Below, one piece after another: positions 37,482 through 51,000 of a stretch of 64,000 nucleotides of DNA. Origin of the DNA: Bolinopsis microptera (lineage: Eukaryota; Ctenophora; Tentaculata; Lobata; Bolinopsidae); contig NC_087077.1 of assembly GCF_026151205.1 (NCBI RefSeq), positions 15,908,983-15,972,982 on the forward strand, read 5' to 3'. Positions within the stretch are counted from its first letter, which is position 1. Each line of letters begins with the position of its first letter. Both the position numbers and the translations under genes were made by a program. The notes beneath the pieces are model-generated. The model did no database searches and was not told the DNA's origin. It worked only from the letters and a program-made list of their open reading frames with translations.

Positions 37482-38942
37482 TTGAACAACTAACAACACT
37501 GCGAGCAAACACGCATATTCCAGTAATTGCAAGACAAGAATATATAAATGTCGTCATGGAAAGTGATTTATTAATTCTATACCTATTGAACAGTTAATTA
37601 TTTAATTAAGTGTTGCAACTGGTAAGTGGGTATACAATTCTAGTAATAAACTTATCATATCAGAATAGCTACGCCGCTCATGTTCAGTGCTCAGTTCTGG
37701 ATAAAAAACGATACAAATGTTTAGATTTGTGATCCTACTAACAGAAGAACTCTTCTCTTAGAAAATATAATCGTAACTATAATTTTGGCAGTTTATGTAT
37801 TTAATTTTGCGATACATTACAGTATGTGATACAGTAATGCTTTCTCGGCTGTGTAATTATCATTCAATTGACAATTTGTTATAATTTACATATCTTATAT
37901 GATATGAGTTCTTCGGTTTTGCCTAATTAATATGAGAATTGAGCCGTTATGCAGAATTCTGCGTGACTAAAAAGCGATAAAAGTTTTGAACCAATAGCCA
38001 GTCACATCGATCAAAATGAAACCAATTCTTATATCGTAGAACTATTGAAAGAATGTAAAACTTAACTGTATCATCAACAAGTTTATTCAAATCACCTGCT
38101 AAATGTAAAGCATTAACCTAAGAGGTTAACAACAACAAGGATATAGGCTGGGGGTCACGAAGTCAGTTTCAAGTTTGATTGTATAATTATCAATTTGAAT
38201 ACTATTTTACATGCAACGCTAAATACTTGATTAATTATATAAATTTAAAAATAAACTGATTGTAAACAACATAAAAAATTGACATTAAACGATTAAACAA
38301 GCAGTAGAAAACCAAAAGGAATCTTAGTGCACGAGTAGCGGAAAAGTAACGTAAACATACACAAACTAAGGAAAGGAGGAAGTAGGAAAGTGTAATACAG
38401 TGCTGAAGCAGTCTATTTGTGTTGCAGGATGAAATTTAAACGACCCTAATGAACACATCCGCTGTAATACTATCAATGACAGGAAAACGGCCCACAACGA
38501 ATATATTATAGTGACTACTGCTTTGGATAATCAAGTTTTCAACAGAACTTGTTTTAAATCATTTAGATACTCGGATATCTTTATAATGAGCTTATGAGAG
38601 ATTGGACTTTTATAGATATTTTATTCTTTGAGTTCGGACTGAAATGCCTGACGCGACACAAATCACAAGATTGCAAGATTATCCGGCTTAAAAGTTCTCG
38701 AAATATTTGAAACTCTGACAGAGAAAATTTCATGGCATTTAAGTGAATAATTAAAGCTGCAACATGTAAGTATTTATTGCTTGAACAATATACTACTGAG
38801 CTGAGATTATTTCAATTTTCTCAAAGAGGGCTTTTTGTAGAAATCAAGTTTTAAACAAAGTTTTAAAATATTATCACCGCTAACTACTCTACCCCATTAT
38901 AGAGATTTTATGACCCAACCGAGCAATATCGTGGAGTCCCCC

Positions 38943-38955
38943 GTAACCCAGCAAC
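38943..38955 (+). promoter_or_regulatory. RFX X-box upstream of the FAM227 gene
   Basis: GTAACCCAGCAAC fits the X-box consensus GTNRCC-N-RGYAAC at every position. It lies 78-90 bp before the FAM227 start codon. RFX factors bind this site to switch on ciliary genes, and X-boxes usually lie within about 250 bp of the start. Confidence 0.7.
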
Positions 38956-38960
38956 CGCCT

Positions 38961-39008
38961 AATTGGTCAACCTGAACCACGTGCCACAACCCCAACCCTC
39001 TGATTGGT
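38961..39008 (+). promoter_or_regulatory. Two inverted CCAAT boxes
   Basis: ATTGG occurs at 38962-38966 and 39003-39007, in the contexts CTAATTGGTC and CTGATTGGTT, between the X-box and the FAM227 ATG. NF-Y boxes commonly accompany X-boxes. Confidence 0.5.
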
Positions 39009-39032
39009 TAATGTGAATCGCGTGATCTCTTA

Positions 39033-42000
39033 ATGGAGGTTAAAAAGCAGGTGGTAAAGCCGTCAGTGTGGAACTTACTAGAACGTAAGATAGCACCATT
39101 ATGGGTTAATGATGATCGGGAGGATGTCATATTAGCAAAGATACAGAAGGAGGAGGCAGAAGAGAGGGAACTCGCCAAGGCTACACGTGAGTTCTTAGCG
39201 TTCGCTTTCACTTTCACTTTCACTTCAAGTTAAGGTTTTCTTTTCCCTAGTATTTCGCCAATGGAAATACAAGATATTCGACGGATTTGGATATTTACCA
39301 ACGGAATATAATTATAAGTAGTGAGAGAAAAACACGTGGTGTCAAACAATTGCACGTCTCAAACAACTGTTTATTGCATAACATTTTATTGTACATCTGA
39401 TTAATCAGATTGCGGTTTAATTGCAATAAATTGCAGGCCAATAAAGAATTGGAAGTGAAGGTAAAAGTAAACTCGCAACATCAGTAAACTAGAAACATCA
39501 CAATAGTTAATTACGATTTATGACACGCACAACAGATACACCATTTCGTCAAAAGTGCAGTGCAATTCTGATAAGTGCACAACAATTAACAATAGCACAG
39601 AAGAAACTTATATATATTATCGGTCAGGCCCGATTGCATGCAGTTCTAAAACCGCGCGCAAATACTTTTAAACTGTGCACGTGAGCTCATCTGTTAGGTT
39701 CACCTAATGGTTAAATAGAAGTGCATGTGAGATGCAAGTTGATCGACTTTGGGGTCAACTATTGAATACTTCTTCAGCTGAGTACCTGTTCTATGAATAG
39801 GTACTCAGCTGAAGGAGACAATAAGCCATCATGCTACATGGAGCAGTCTCCTCCTCCTGGCTCCTAGTCGTTATTGTCACTCTGCACACCCACCACATGT
39901 TCCTAATACATTCTAACTGCAGCGTCTTCTATCTCGTACATACTTGTTTATTAAATCTGCACTGTCTCTCGTTGTTTAGTGTCTCATAGTCTAGCTTTTA
40001 GGGCAACTTCAAAATGTTTCGTAACATGATTCGTATTTACAAACTTAATTTGTTTGTTAGTATTAGCAAACCCGTTGGTTGAAAAAGAACTAAACACTTA
40101 AACAGTCAACGTCGGAATTTTATTTACTGTTGGGATGTCAATTTCCTCACCAACCCAGCCACATTCTAGAGCTGATAGATAATACCTTCAATAACACGTG
40201 ACAATAGGTAGACATAGTAATATCTGTCCTAAAATGCTTACTTTTATAGTTATTCTCAAAAACTGATTTGTTTCGTTGTTGCTCTGGAAATCATGAAAAA
40301 TACAGGTATGTGGTGTATCGGGTTAAGCCTTGAGGCTTTTATATGAGGCTACATAAGATGCACTAATAACTAGATTGTTAACGTTTTTGAGGTTTTGACG
40401 ATAAATTTCGCACACCAAAAAGATACATTGTGTGAGGCCAATTTAAGTACCATATTTTGATTGTTATTATTTTACTGTCAGTATAATTACAAATAACAGC
40501 TAAAACAAGGAGACAAAATTACTGAAGGAATTACATTGTAGTTCGGAATTATATGTAGTCCGAGGAGTCCTCCTAACTCTCCTCGCGTCCTAAGATGGCG
40601 TTTCTCTTGTGTCATATACAAACAAATAAACGAAAATTAGTTACACTAATATTATTAATTTCAGCTCAATACCAGATTGGGAACATGAGGGATGTATGCA
40701 GAATGTTGATAGACCAACACAAGGAACCAAAGTTAGACTTTGCACCTCAGCAAACTAGGAGTAAATCTAAGATAGAGCAGGAGGAACAACAACAGGTTAA
40801 TAACCGTAACGATTATTTAACTTTTGAGTATTTCACTGGAAATCATGACTGAAGAAGATCACACATTTTCCGGTTAGCAAAGGAACGGCGGTATTATTAA
40901 ATGTTTAAATAAGCTATTTTCCTTTTGGTGGTACTAAGAAACAGGATTTACTTCATCAAAAGTTTAATAAACATGCTCATTGCTCATGCTGTTTAAGAAA
41001 TTATGAAAATATGAAACTACATAATATGTCATGGCTAAAGTTACTGAATTACTGAGACAATGAGAAACCGCGAAGCCTTTTTAAGGGTGTAATTGCAGAA
41101 TTACGAACAATGAACACAAGACTAAAAAACCGCCCCCCCCCCCCCCAATATGTTAGCATGTTCACTCCGCAGGACACAGGACTAAATCCTCCCCCCTCCT
41201 CCCCTTCCCCAAATATGTTCACTCCGCAGAACACAGGACTAAATCCTCCCCCCTCCTCCCCCCCCCAATATGTTAGCATGTTCACTCCGCAGAACACAGG
41301 ACTAAATCCTCCCCCCTCCTCCCCCCCCAATATGTTAGCATGTTCACTCCGCAGGAAACAGGACTAAATCCTCCCCCCCCCCCCCCGCCCAATATGTTCA
41401 CTCCGCAGGACACAGGACTAAATCCTCCCCCCTCCTCCCCCCTCCCCAAATATGTTCACTCCGCAGGACACAGGACTAAATCCTCCCCCTCCTCCCCCCC
41501 CGGCCCCCCCGGCCCCCCCAATATGTTAGTATGTTCACTCCGCAGGACACAGGACTAAATCCTCCCCCCTCTACCCCCTCCCCCCCCCAAATATGTTCAC
41601 TCCGCAGGACACAGGACTAAATCCTCCCCCCTCCTCCCCCCCCAATATGTTAGCATGTTCACTCCGCAGGACACAGGACTAAATCCTCCCCCCTCCTCCC
41701 CTTCCCCAAATATGTTCACTCCGCAGAACACAGGACTAAATCCTCCCCCCTCCTCCCCCCCCCAATATGTTAGCATGTTCACTCCGCAGAACACAGGACT
41801 AAATCCTCCCCCCTCCTCCCCCCCCCAATATGTTAGCATGTTCACTCCGCAGGAAACAGGACTAAATCCTCCCCCTCCCCCCCCGCCCAATATGTTCACT
41901 CCGCAGGACACAGGACTAAATCCTCCCCCCTCCTCCCCCCTCCCCAAATATGTTCACTCCGCAGGACACAGGACTAAATCCTCCCCCTCCTACCCCCCCG

Positions 42001-45000
42001 GCCCCCCCAATATGTTAGTATGTTCACTCCGCAGGACACAGGACTAAATCCTCCCCCCTCTCCCCCCTCCCCCCCTCCCCCCCCCCCCCAAATATGTTCA
42101 CTCCGCAGGACACAGGACTAAATCCTTCCCCCTCCTCCCCCCCCAAATATGTTCACTCCGCAGGACACAGGACTAAATCCTCCCCCCTCCCCCCCCAAAT
42201 ATGTTCACTCCGCAGGACACAGGACTAAACCCTCCCCCCTCCTCCCCCCCTCCCAAATATGTTCACTCCGCAGGACACAGGACTAAATCCTCCCCCCCCT
42301 CCCCCCCTCCAAATATGTTCACTCCGCAGGACACAGGACTAAATCCTCCCCCCTCCTCCCCCCCAATATGTTCACTCCACAGGACACAGGACTAAAGAAG
42401 CTGATATTTGTGGAGATGGAAGAATACCCGGGTTTCTTTGACACCCCCTGTGATCTGCCCCAGAAAGTAGAGACTCAGTCCATTATGAGAATTGTAACAT
42501 CCTCCATCAGAATCACTGAGAAGGTATGTGCTAATGAATACTCATTTACAGTTACACGAAGGAATTTCCGAAAATATCTGTAGAAGTGGTGGAATGAGGT
42601 TTAATGTTAATGATTGAGTGATCACCCCCCAGCTAACGAGACTTTAGTGATCTCTGAGATTCATCTTTTAGCACTTTAACTGCTTCCTAAACTGCTGTTT
42701 TTACTTTTGATATTACAGCCGGGCCTGATGAGGGAGTGGAAGGATTTCTTCTTTTCTGAAGAAAGTCAAGACATTCTTCACGACCTATTCTGGTGGTTCT
42801 TCCTCAAAAAGTAAGTCAATTTGAAACACCAGTGGATCAGTTGCGTATACTTTTAGACTTGAAGAATTTGAAATTTTACTGATACTAAAAAAACTCCAAA
42901 TAATTGCCAAATCTGTAATATCCATTAATATTAAAGACAACAAGAAATGCGGCCGCTTTTTTGTGTGGATGGCCGCTCAATTTCCCGATCCGTGATGGCG
43001 TATTTTATCATATTCCATACAACCTGGGGACCCCAGTTTTTACTGTTTATAAGCATGCAGATATGGCGGAGTGACAGGCCGAGCGCGGAGCGCCACCAAG
43101 TTAATATAATTCCATATTGAATTTTAAAATCGTGTATATTTCTATGTAACCATCTGCTTATTGTTTATGCAACCTGACACCCGACACGGATCTGTGCAAA
43201 ATAGTAATAGTAACTCAAAATAATAATAACGCTATCAAGGGAAGTTGGTCGTTTAGCTCCGGACAGTCTATGCAACGTCTATGCAACGTCCGTGCAACAA
43301 CAAAAGAACCGTCTATGCAACGTCTATGCAACGTCCCTGCACAATGAACACTCTATGCACACTCCCTGCACGGTCAGTCTATGCAACGTCTATGCAACGT
43401 CTATGCAACGTCTATGCAACGTCCCTGCACAGTACCATATGAACACCGGCTACTAGCCGGCTATTAGCCGGCTAGTAGCCACTTTTGTAATAACAGCTCC
43501 TCAACTTCACATTACCAACCGGCTACTAACCGGCACTTGAAAAGTGGTCACTAGCCGGCTACTAACCGGCTACTAGCCGGCTAGTGACCACAAAGTGGCT
43601 ACTAACCGGCTACTAAGCGGTCACTAGCCGGCTATTAGCCGAGCTCTAAAGCAGACCTATTAGTAGCCGGTTCTAAACCGGCTACTAGCCGGCACTTGAA
43701 AAGCGGTCACTAGCCGGCTACTAACCGGCTAGTAACCGGCTAGTAACCACCAAGTGGCTACTAACCGGCTACTAACCGGTCACTAGCCGGCTCTAAAGCA
43801 GACCTATTAGTAGCCACTTGGTGGTTACTAGCCGGTTAGTAGCCGGTTAGTAGCCGGCTAGTGACCGCTTTCTAAGTGCCGGCTAGTAGCCGGTTTGGAA
43901 CCGGCTACTAGTAGGTCTGCTTTAGAGCTCGGCTAATAGCCGGCTAGTGACCGCTTAGTAGCCGGTTAGTAGCCACTTTGTGGTCACTAGCCGGCTAGTA
44001 GCCGGTTAGTAGCCGGCTAGTGACCACTTTTCAAGTGCCGGTTAGTAGCCGGTTGGTAATGTGAAGTTGAGGAGCTGTTATTACAAAAGTGGCTACTAGC
44101 CGGCTAGTAGCCGGTGTTCATATGGTACTGTGCAGGGACGTTGCATAGACGTTGCATAGACGTTGCATAGACGTTGCATAGACTGACCGTGCAGGGAGTG
44201 TGCATAGAGTGTTCATTGTGCAGGGACGTTGCATAGACGTTGCATAGACGGTTCTTTTGTTGTTGCATGGACGTTGCATAGACGTTGCATAGACTGTCCG
44301 GAGTTAAACGACCAAGTTGCCGCTATCAATTAGTGCCTAGTGGGATATGTACACATGTGAAATTAATAATGTACTTAGTCAGTTCAGCGCCAACAATTAT
44401 TTAATTCAGATTATTACGCAAAATAACTTTGCGCAGGTAGTCACGTGGGCGATAACAGTGCGCGAGGGCACGTATGTACGCTCGCACGCTCGCACGGTCG
44501 CAAGCTACCATATAATACAAAAAAAAACCTCGTTCGCTAACCCTTGTCCTTGACTCTTTTGTGCCTTCGGCACTTTGAGTCATGGATCGAGAAAAATGTT
44601 CTTTTTTTTTGTTACGTACATAATGATTCCCACATTGGTTATCTAACGATTTTACTGAATAGGGCAATTTTCCTAATTCGAAACAAAATAAAGTCAAATT
44701 TTACATAATATTATGATCGTAAACTTCCCTTTTCTTTACTTTTTTCCCTTTCTTTTTTACCCTTTTTCCTTTTTTACCCCTTTTCTTTTCCCTTTGGCTT
44801 ATCATTTCTGTATCTCCTAATATCAGCACAGTCTTCAAGCTTCTTCAATAAAGTCGTCAAGTGACGACAAAGTCTAATGTCTGTTGCAGCACTAAAAGGA
44901 TACATAATTACTGTACACTTTACTCTTGCTCTTGATATTGCAAAGTATAAATTCTCTAAATCTTCAGAGTGCTCTCTGCCCACATTATCTTCCCCTGATT

Positions 45001-48000
45001 CACCAAATATAGTGCTCATCCCCCAAGTAAGGAGTGCAATAACTGCTGGCCACTCTGCAGAATACGATGACTTCAATTCCTTAGATTCAATGTCTCTTGA
45101 TTGTAACATATCATTGGTGAGTTCTGCAGTGAAATTAATATATTCATTACGAACAACTCCCACGACATTTCTATCTAGTATATTATCACCGCATAGTTTA
45201 TCCAATTCCTTAGCGACAATGTCTGACATCAGCTTGTCGTGACCGGTTTCTAAAAAATGTATGACTGCTTTAGGTCCATGTATGTAATGACCGGGGGAGT
45301 GCGAAGGGAAAACATTATTCACATACTTTGTTTTGGTGTTCATCAGTCCAACTATATGTTCACGAATTACTGTCAAAGTGCCCGATAAATCATACGTATT
45401 TCTCAAGGTTTTCGACATGGTTGTAAGATGCTGGGAAGACATTCTTTCGTTAAATAATATTGCTATTATGCTATCTCCATCGTGAGTGCTTTCTTTACTG
45501 GCATTGTAGTTACATTGGACCATATCACACGCTACCCAGACATGCTGAGTCTTTGACAGTTCAAAGAGTGATTCAATGAATACGTATCCTTTCTCTTTAC
45601 ATCCTTCCACTCCATCCCAATTCATCACCACTTGAAAATCGTCGATAAATATTTTGATTCCTTGTAATGAAGTCAACAGTTTTTGCAACAACTCAGCAGA
45701 GGAACATCCTTGGTCAAAAGCATCGAGATGCTTTTCACTATATGGAAGCACAACTATAACCACTTGATGATCCACGAGATTTTTTAATACCTCACAATAA
45801 AGTTCCGACGGTGCATTATCCAAGCTTTTTTCCCACTCCTCCTCATTAAGTTCTTCCGCTCTAGCGTGAATTTCCAGGACATGAGGTCGTGACCGTGTAA
45901 ATAAGGTATTCGGGTCAGTGGCACATATGAATATATGCTTTACACCCGCCTTCTCGAGCGTCTTTTCCTGGCGTCTTGAGGGTTCAACATCTTCAATCAG
46001 TTTTGTAAAGTTGAACAGGACAGCTTTGTTGTTTCCATCCGACAATACTAGTTGTAGTATCTTTGCCATCAATACAACAGTTTTGCCTGTTCCGGCAGGG
46101 CCGTTGATGCACTGAAAAGTCTCAGTAGAATTAATCAAATCATATTGTTTCATATCCAAGTTGTCAACTCCCAAGAAGTTTCTGTAAAGCGGCGGTGTTG
46201 GGACAACTTCAGGGTTGTTCGTCCTGAAGGTGAATCTTCCTGATCGCAATTGCTCGTCAATGTGCAAGATGCATCTACCCAAACTGCACTTCGATTTATC
46301 ACAAGCTTTCTTTTTCTCGGTGCACCACATAGCGAGAAATAAGTTTCTAACTTCTTCTTGCTTGGTGCGGAACTCTGGACTCAAATTCATGACTAGATCA
46401 CTTACATTATCTTCCCACCATTTACTGAAGTCATCAATATCTTCTTTGAAAATGATCGTGGATTTATTATTTCCACTTATTTGGAAATCGTTCTTGAACG
46501 TTTTTTCAAGATTAGGGTAAGCAGTGAAGTGAAGAACTGTTAGGCGTTTACTGAATCTTTTTATCAGTTCTGCCATTTTCTTTCTTTGTTGGAGTGATTT
46601 CTTGAATGTGTTGGTCAGTGCTTCAGCTTGAAACTGCTTATCTTTGTCAGTGATGTCAGGATCAATATGGCTCATGTTCTTGACCTCGATGACGACAAAG
46701 CAGTTTGGAGCTATCACAACAAAGTCGCACTCGCCTTCTCTGTTAGCTGCCATCTTCTTACACTTTTGACACTTTCTTTTGTCATGACTTAAATCACCCA
46801 GATGGTATTGGAAATGACTATATTCAAAATTACTTAATACGATAATGTTTTTGTCCAGTTTCTCCAAAGCCCTGTACACTTTTACCTCAGCCTCATAGTT
46901 ACGTTGCTGGTTACGGTCGTTCTCAAAACTGCCGGTCCCGGGCAGATCTTGGTCTGGGTATAGGTCTATATACTTATGTTGAGGTGCTCTGGGAAACAAT
47001 AAGGGCTGTTTGTCTTCGGCTGTGCAGTACGTATCAAATATATCCTTTCCATTCCGTAGATATTTTTCATACTGCGTTTCATTCTTTGTCATAACAATAG
47101 TCGAACTCTCCTATAAAAATATGATTTTGTGGTGTTGATGAGTAATAATTATTGTTTTTCAGCATAATCTTGGATAACATTAAAGCATTAACAGTAATTT
47201 TTGATTGTATCTGGTCGAAGTAAACAATCTAATAATGGAAATTTTCTTTGGATTATAATAAACTATTTAGACCACCTGAACTGTTTTAAAAGGACAGTAA
47301 GATGAAATAAAAAAGTAAGATTAGATAAAAAAGAAAGAATACAATGTTGATGTTAACAAAACAATAATAAATGGAAATACAAGCTGCAACATATTGTGAC
47401 ACGGTTTAACTGATGGTCAGATGGTCCCAGACACACCAAACTGACACTCGGCCGCAAACACGTCAACATCGCCAAAACTCTTAACACTACTGCACTCAGC
47501 AAAAACAGACCAAATTACAGAACTTCAGTGCACTTCATCACGGAACATTATGGCTTAAACAAACACCTCCACACCATTCGCAAATCAAGCACCAGAGCTG
47601 ATTCTATAAAATTAAAAGTTGGAAACAACAAAATAGTGAATACGTGCAAACATAATATACCGAAACAATATATTGCACTCTTGTATGTAATTCAATCCAT
47701 ATCATGCATATGTTGTAAATCATGCATATGTTTTAAATCAGCATGATTAAAGTGCTGTATTGATGACATGGTGAGATTCTTCAAGTAATTATCTTAAAAT
47801 TAAATCAACGAATTTGTGGACGCTGATTCCGAATCACGTATAATTTCCAGCATAAGGTATTGGTCAGGGTAAAATTGTTTTATTCTTTCGGCTTTTCGGG
47901 CAATCTGCTCGAGCCATCTAAAACTTGTCACGATAGTCAATAGTATAATAAAGGGAATTGTATTATTATTAACCAATAACCAATAATTATCACCTGGTCT

Positions 48001-51000
48001 TATCAAATATCAATATCAGTATCCTTATACAAGCTTGAATATATATCAATATATATAATCAATATATTTTTGTACGGGGATCGGGATAAGTTCAATATCA
48101 ATTTTGAAAAAAAAAAAACATTTCGATAAAATGGAGTTATGAAAAAACAAATAATTCATACCTCAATATTTCATACTATACCTCAATGATCAAGTTAGTA
48201 AACCCCGTTGGTCCATTTTTAAAGGTGTACAAGACAGGTGTGTTCCTATTAGAGATCTCCAGAGTTCATCAGATACCAAGTGTTGTAATTGTTTATGGAC
48301 ACGTTCATTGAAGTTTGAGGAAATTGGTAAATTTCTAAAACAGCGTTTTTGACGATAGTGGTTTAATTTTAACATATATTAATCTAGCGTGTTCATAAGT
48401 TCTGAACATTAGCCACGTCACCCATACTTTCATATGAAATGCTCAAAAATAAAATATTGCTTTTAGGCACTATTATGTAAAAAATGTCACATTTTTGTGA
48501 CATTGTTTACCATAGCTGCCCAATTAGCATTTTTTGGTCTTAGATATAGTAGATTAGGTGAATCTAACAATTATGATACAATGTAGGCCTAAAGGGCAGT
48601 GATCGAACGGCTTTAAGGCAACATTTCGTAAACTTTGTCACACTCAGAATACGAGACCTCTTTTCTACTGTGAGGTGTCCATAAAACCCTTTCAACTCAT
48701 TATTTGATAGTTCTTCTGCTAATCATAGCCCTAAAATATGTTGTTTTGAAAAGTTAACTTGAAATACATGCACTTGGCTATTGGGAAATGATGTAAATTC
48801 TGTCACATTATATGGAATTTGAAATTCTGGGTGAATTTCCGAAATCATTTATATCTGATTTTGGTTTGGAAGGCGGGAAAACTCTATATAATGAGGACGA
48901 TACACGGATACAGTTGATTGAAGTATAGCCCGGCAGTTGATGTAAACATCGTCACAAAATGATACAAAATCGTAAATGGACACGTTCATGTTGAAGTTCA
49001 AGGATATTGGTAAACCAAAAAAAATAGCGTGTTCAGAAGTTCTGTACATTAGCCACGTGACCCATACTTCCATATACACGGCTCAGAAATACAATTTATT
49101 GTTTTTAGGCACTATAATGTAAAAAATGTCACATTTTTGTGACTGTGTTAACCATAGCTGCCCAATTAGCATTTTTTTGGTTTAAAATATAGTAGATTAG
49201 GTCATTCTAACAATTATGATACAACATTTGGCTAAAGGGCAGGGATCGAACGGTTTTAAGGCAATATTCCGTAAACTTTGTCACACTCAGAATACGATAC
49301 CTCTTTTCTACTGTGAGGTGTCCTCAAAACCCTTTCAACTCATTATTTGATGGTTTTTCTACTAATCATAGCCCTAAAATATGTTGTTTTGAAAAGTTAG
49401 CAAATACATGCACTTATTGGGAAATGATGTAAATTCTGTCACATTATATGGAATTTAAAATTTTGGGTGAATTGCCGAAATCATTTATATCTGATTTTGG
49501 TTTGGAAGGCGGGAAAACTGTATATAAGGACGATGCACGGATAGAGCTGATTCAAGTTAAGGGCAGTTGATGTAAAAATTGTCACAATAATAATAAGGGC
49601 AGTTGATATGAAAGAAAATCTATCTAACTAATGCAATGGCTGATGTGACGAAATTTACATTTCTTGACCCTATTTTGAAGAAACATGCCTCGATTACAAT
49701 TCAATATTCTTCCAGGAATTATTAGTAGGTTATTATTCAGCAAATCAGAACTCAAGTTTAACAATTCTGAGTTTAATTTTACTGAGTTACCGAAATGTGA
49801 CGAAATTCACTTTTCCTGCCCCAACAGTATAATTTCAATGTGATGAAAAATGGGCATGGGTTTCTATATTTCCTTATCTCTGAATTAATCATTTCAAACT
49901 ATAATTAGGACTGTTGATGTGAAAGAAAGTGTATCTAAATTTTACAATGACGTATGTGACAAAATTTACATTTCTTGACCCTATTTTGAAGAACCATACC
50001 CCGATTAGAATTCAATATTCTTCCAGGAATTATTAGTAGGTTATTATTCAGCAGATCATCAGAACTCAAGTTTGACAATTCTGAGTTTAATTATACTAAG
50101 TTACCGAAATGTGACGAAATTTACTTTTCCTGCCCCAACAGTATAATTTCAATGTGATGAAAAATGGGCATGGGTTTCTACTTTCTATATTTCTTGTATA
50201 AATCCATTCCAACTATAATAAGGGCAGTTGATATGAAAGAAAATCTATCTAACTAATGCAATGGCTGATGTGACGAAATTTACATTTCTTGCCCCTATTT
50301 TGAAGAATCATACCTCAATTAGTATATAATGTGACTTTATTATCATCACTATGTCGATAAATTAGTTATTTTGCCAACACGGAGCAAATAAAGTTATAAT
50401 ATTTTTTTGTGACGAAATTTACAAATTTTTACCCTGTTCAGGTGTTGAAATTTATCCAATGTTGACATATCACTGCCATATGATAATTTATATGACCGGC
50501 GTATGGTTGAAATATTGTTAATTGATCCATAGTACGTAATATAGGGTGTTTAAGTTGGTATACTAATATTTACTCAATTTCACACATGTTGAGATATCAT
50601 ACAAATTTATGTGACTAAATTTACCTATTTCTGCCTTCTGTATCTGTATTTGCGTATAACAAATATATGAAATATGTGAACAATTCCAAACATATTCAGC
50701 TCACAAAATAATGCTAGACTATTCGGCATTTCTTGTCAGGATGTCATAAACATCCCTCATATAAATTTATTAAATGTGTGACGGAGTTTACATGGTGCTA
50801 CCATTTAAGAAAAAAAGTCGCTAAATATGTAGATAATAGTCATATACAGCTAATCTATGAATTGGAAATTCGAAAATTTGGTCAAACACGGCAACAAGGG
50901 GTCCATATAAACTCCGTCACGTTTTTATAGTGTGACAAAGTTTACAACTCACTGCCGGCCGCATTTAAGCGATATCTTATCGTCTGATAAAGATATCGTT

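Larger units (their letters stand above)
37482..39032. other. Divergent intergenic region between gene B and the FAM227 gene
   Basis: The two genes point away from each other, with start codons 1551 bp apart. I see no gene in between. The FAM227 side carries an X-box and two inverted CCAAT boxes; nothing specific is recognised on the gene B side. Confidence 0.55.

Noticed and set aside
41049-42395. Pro-rich (+) and Gly-rich (-) frames
   Set aside because: Translations of the C-rich minisatellite; the region is an intron.
44401-44697. 98-aa minus-strand frame next to the helicase gene
   Set aside because: No motif, and it overlaps simple sequence beside the foldback element.
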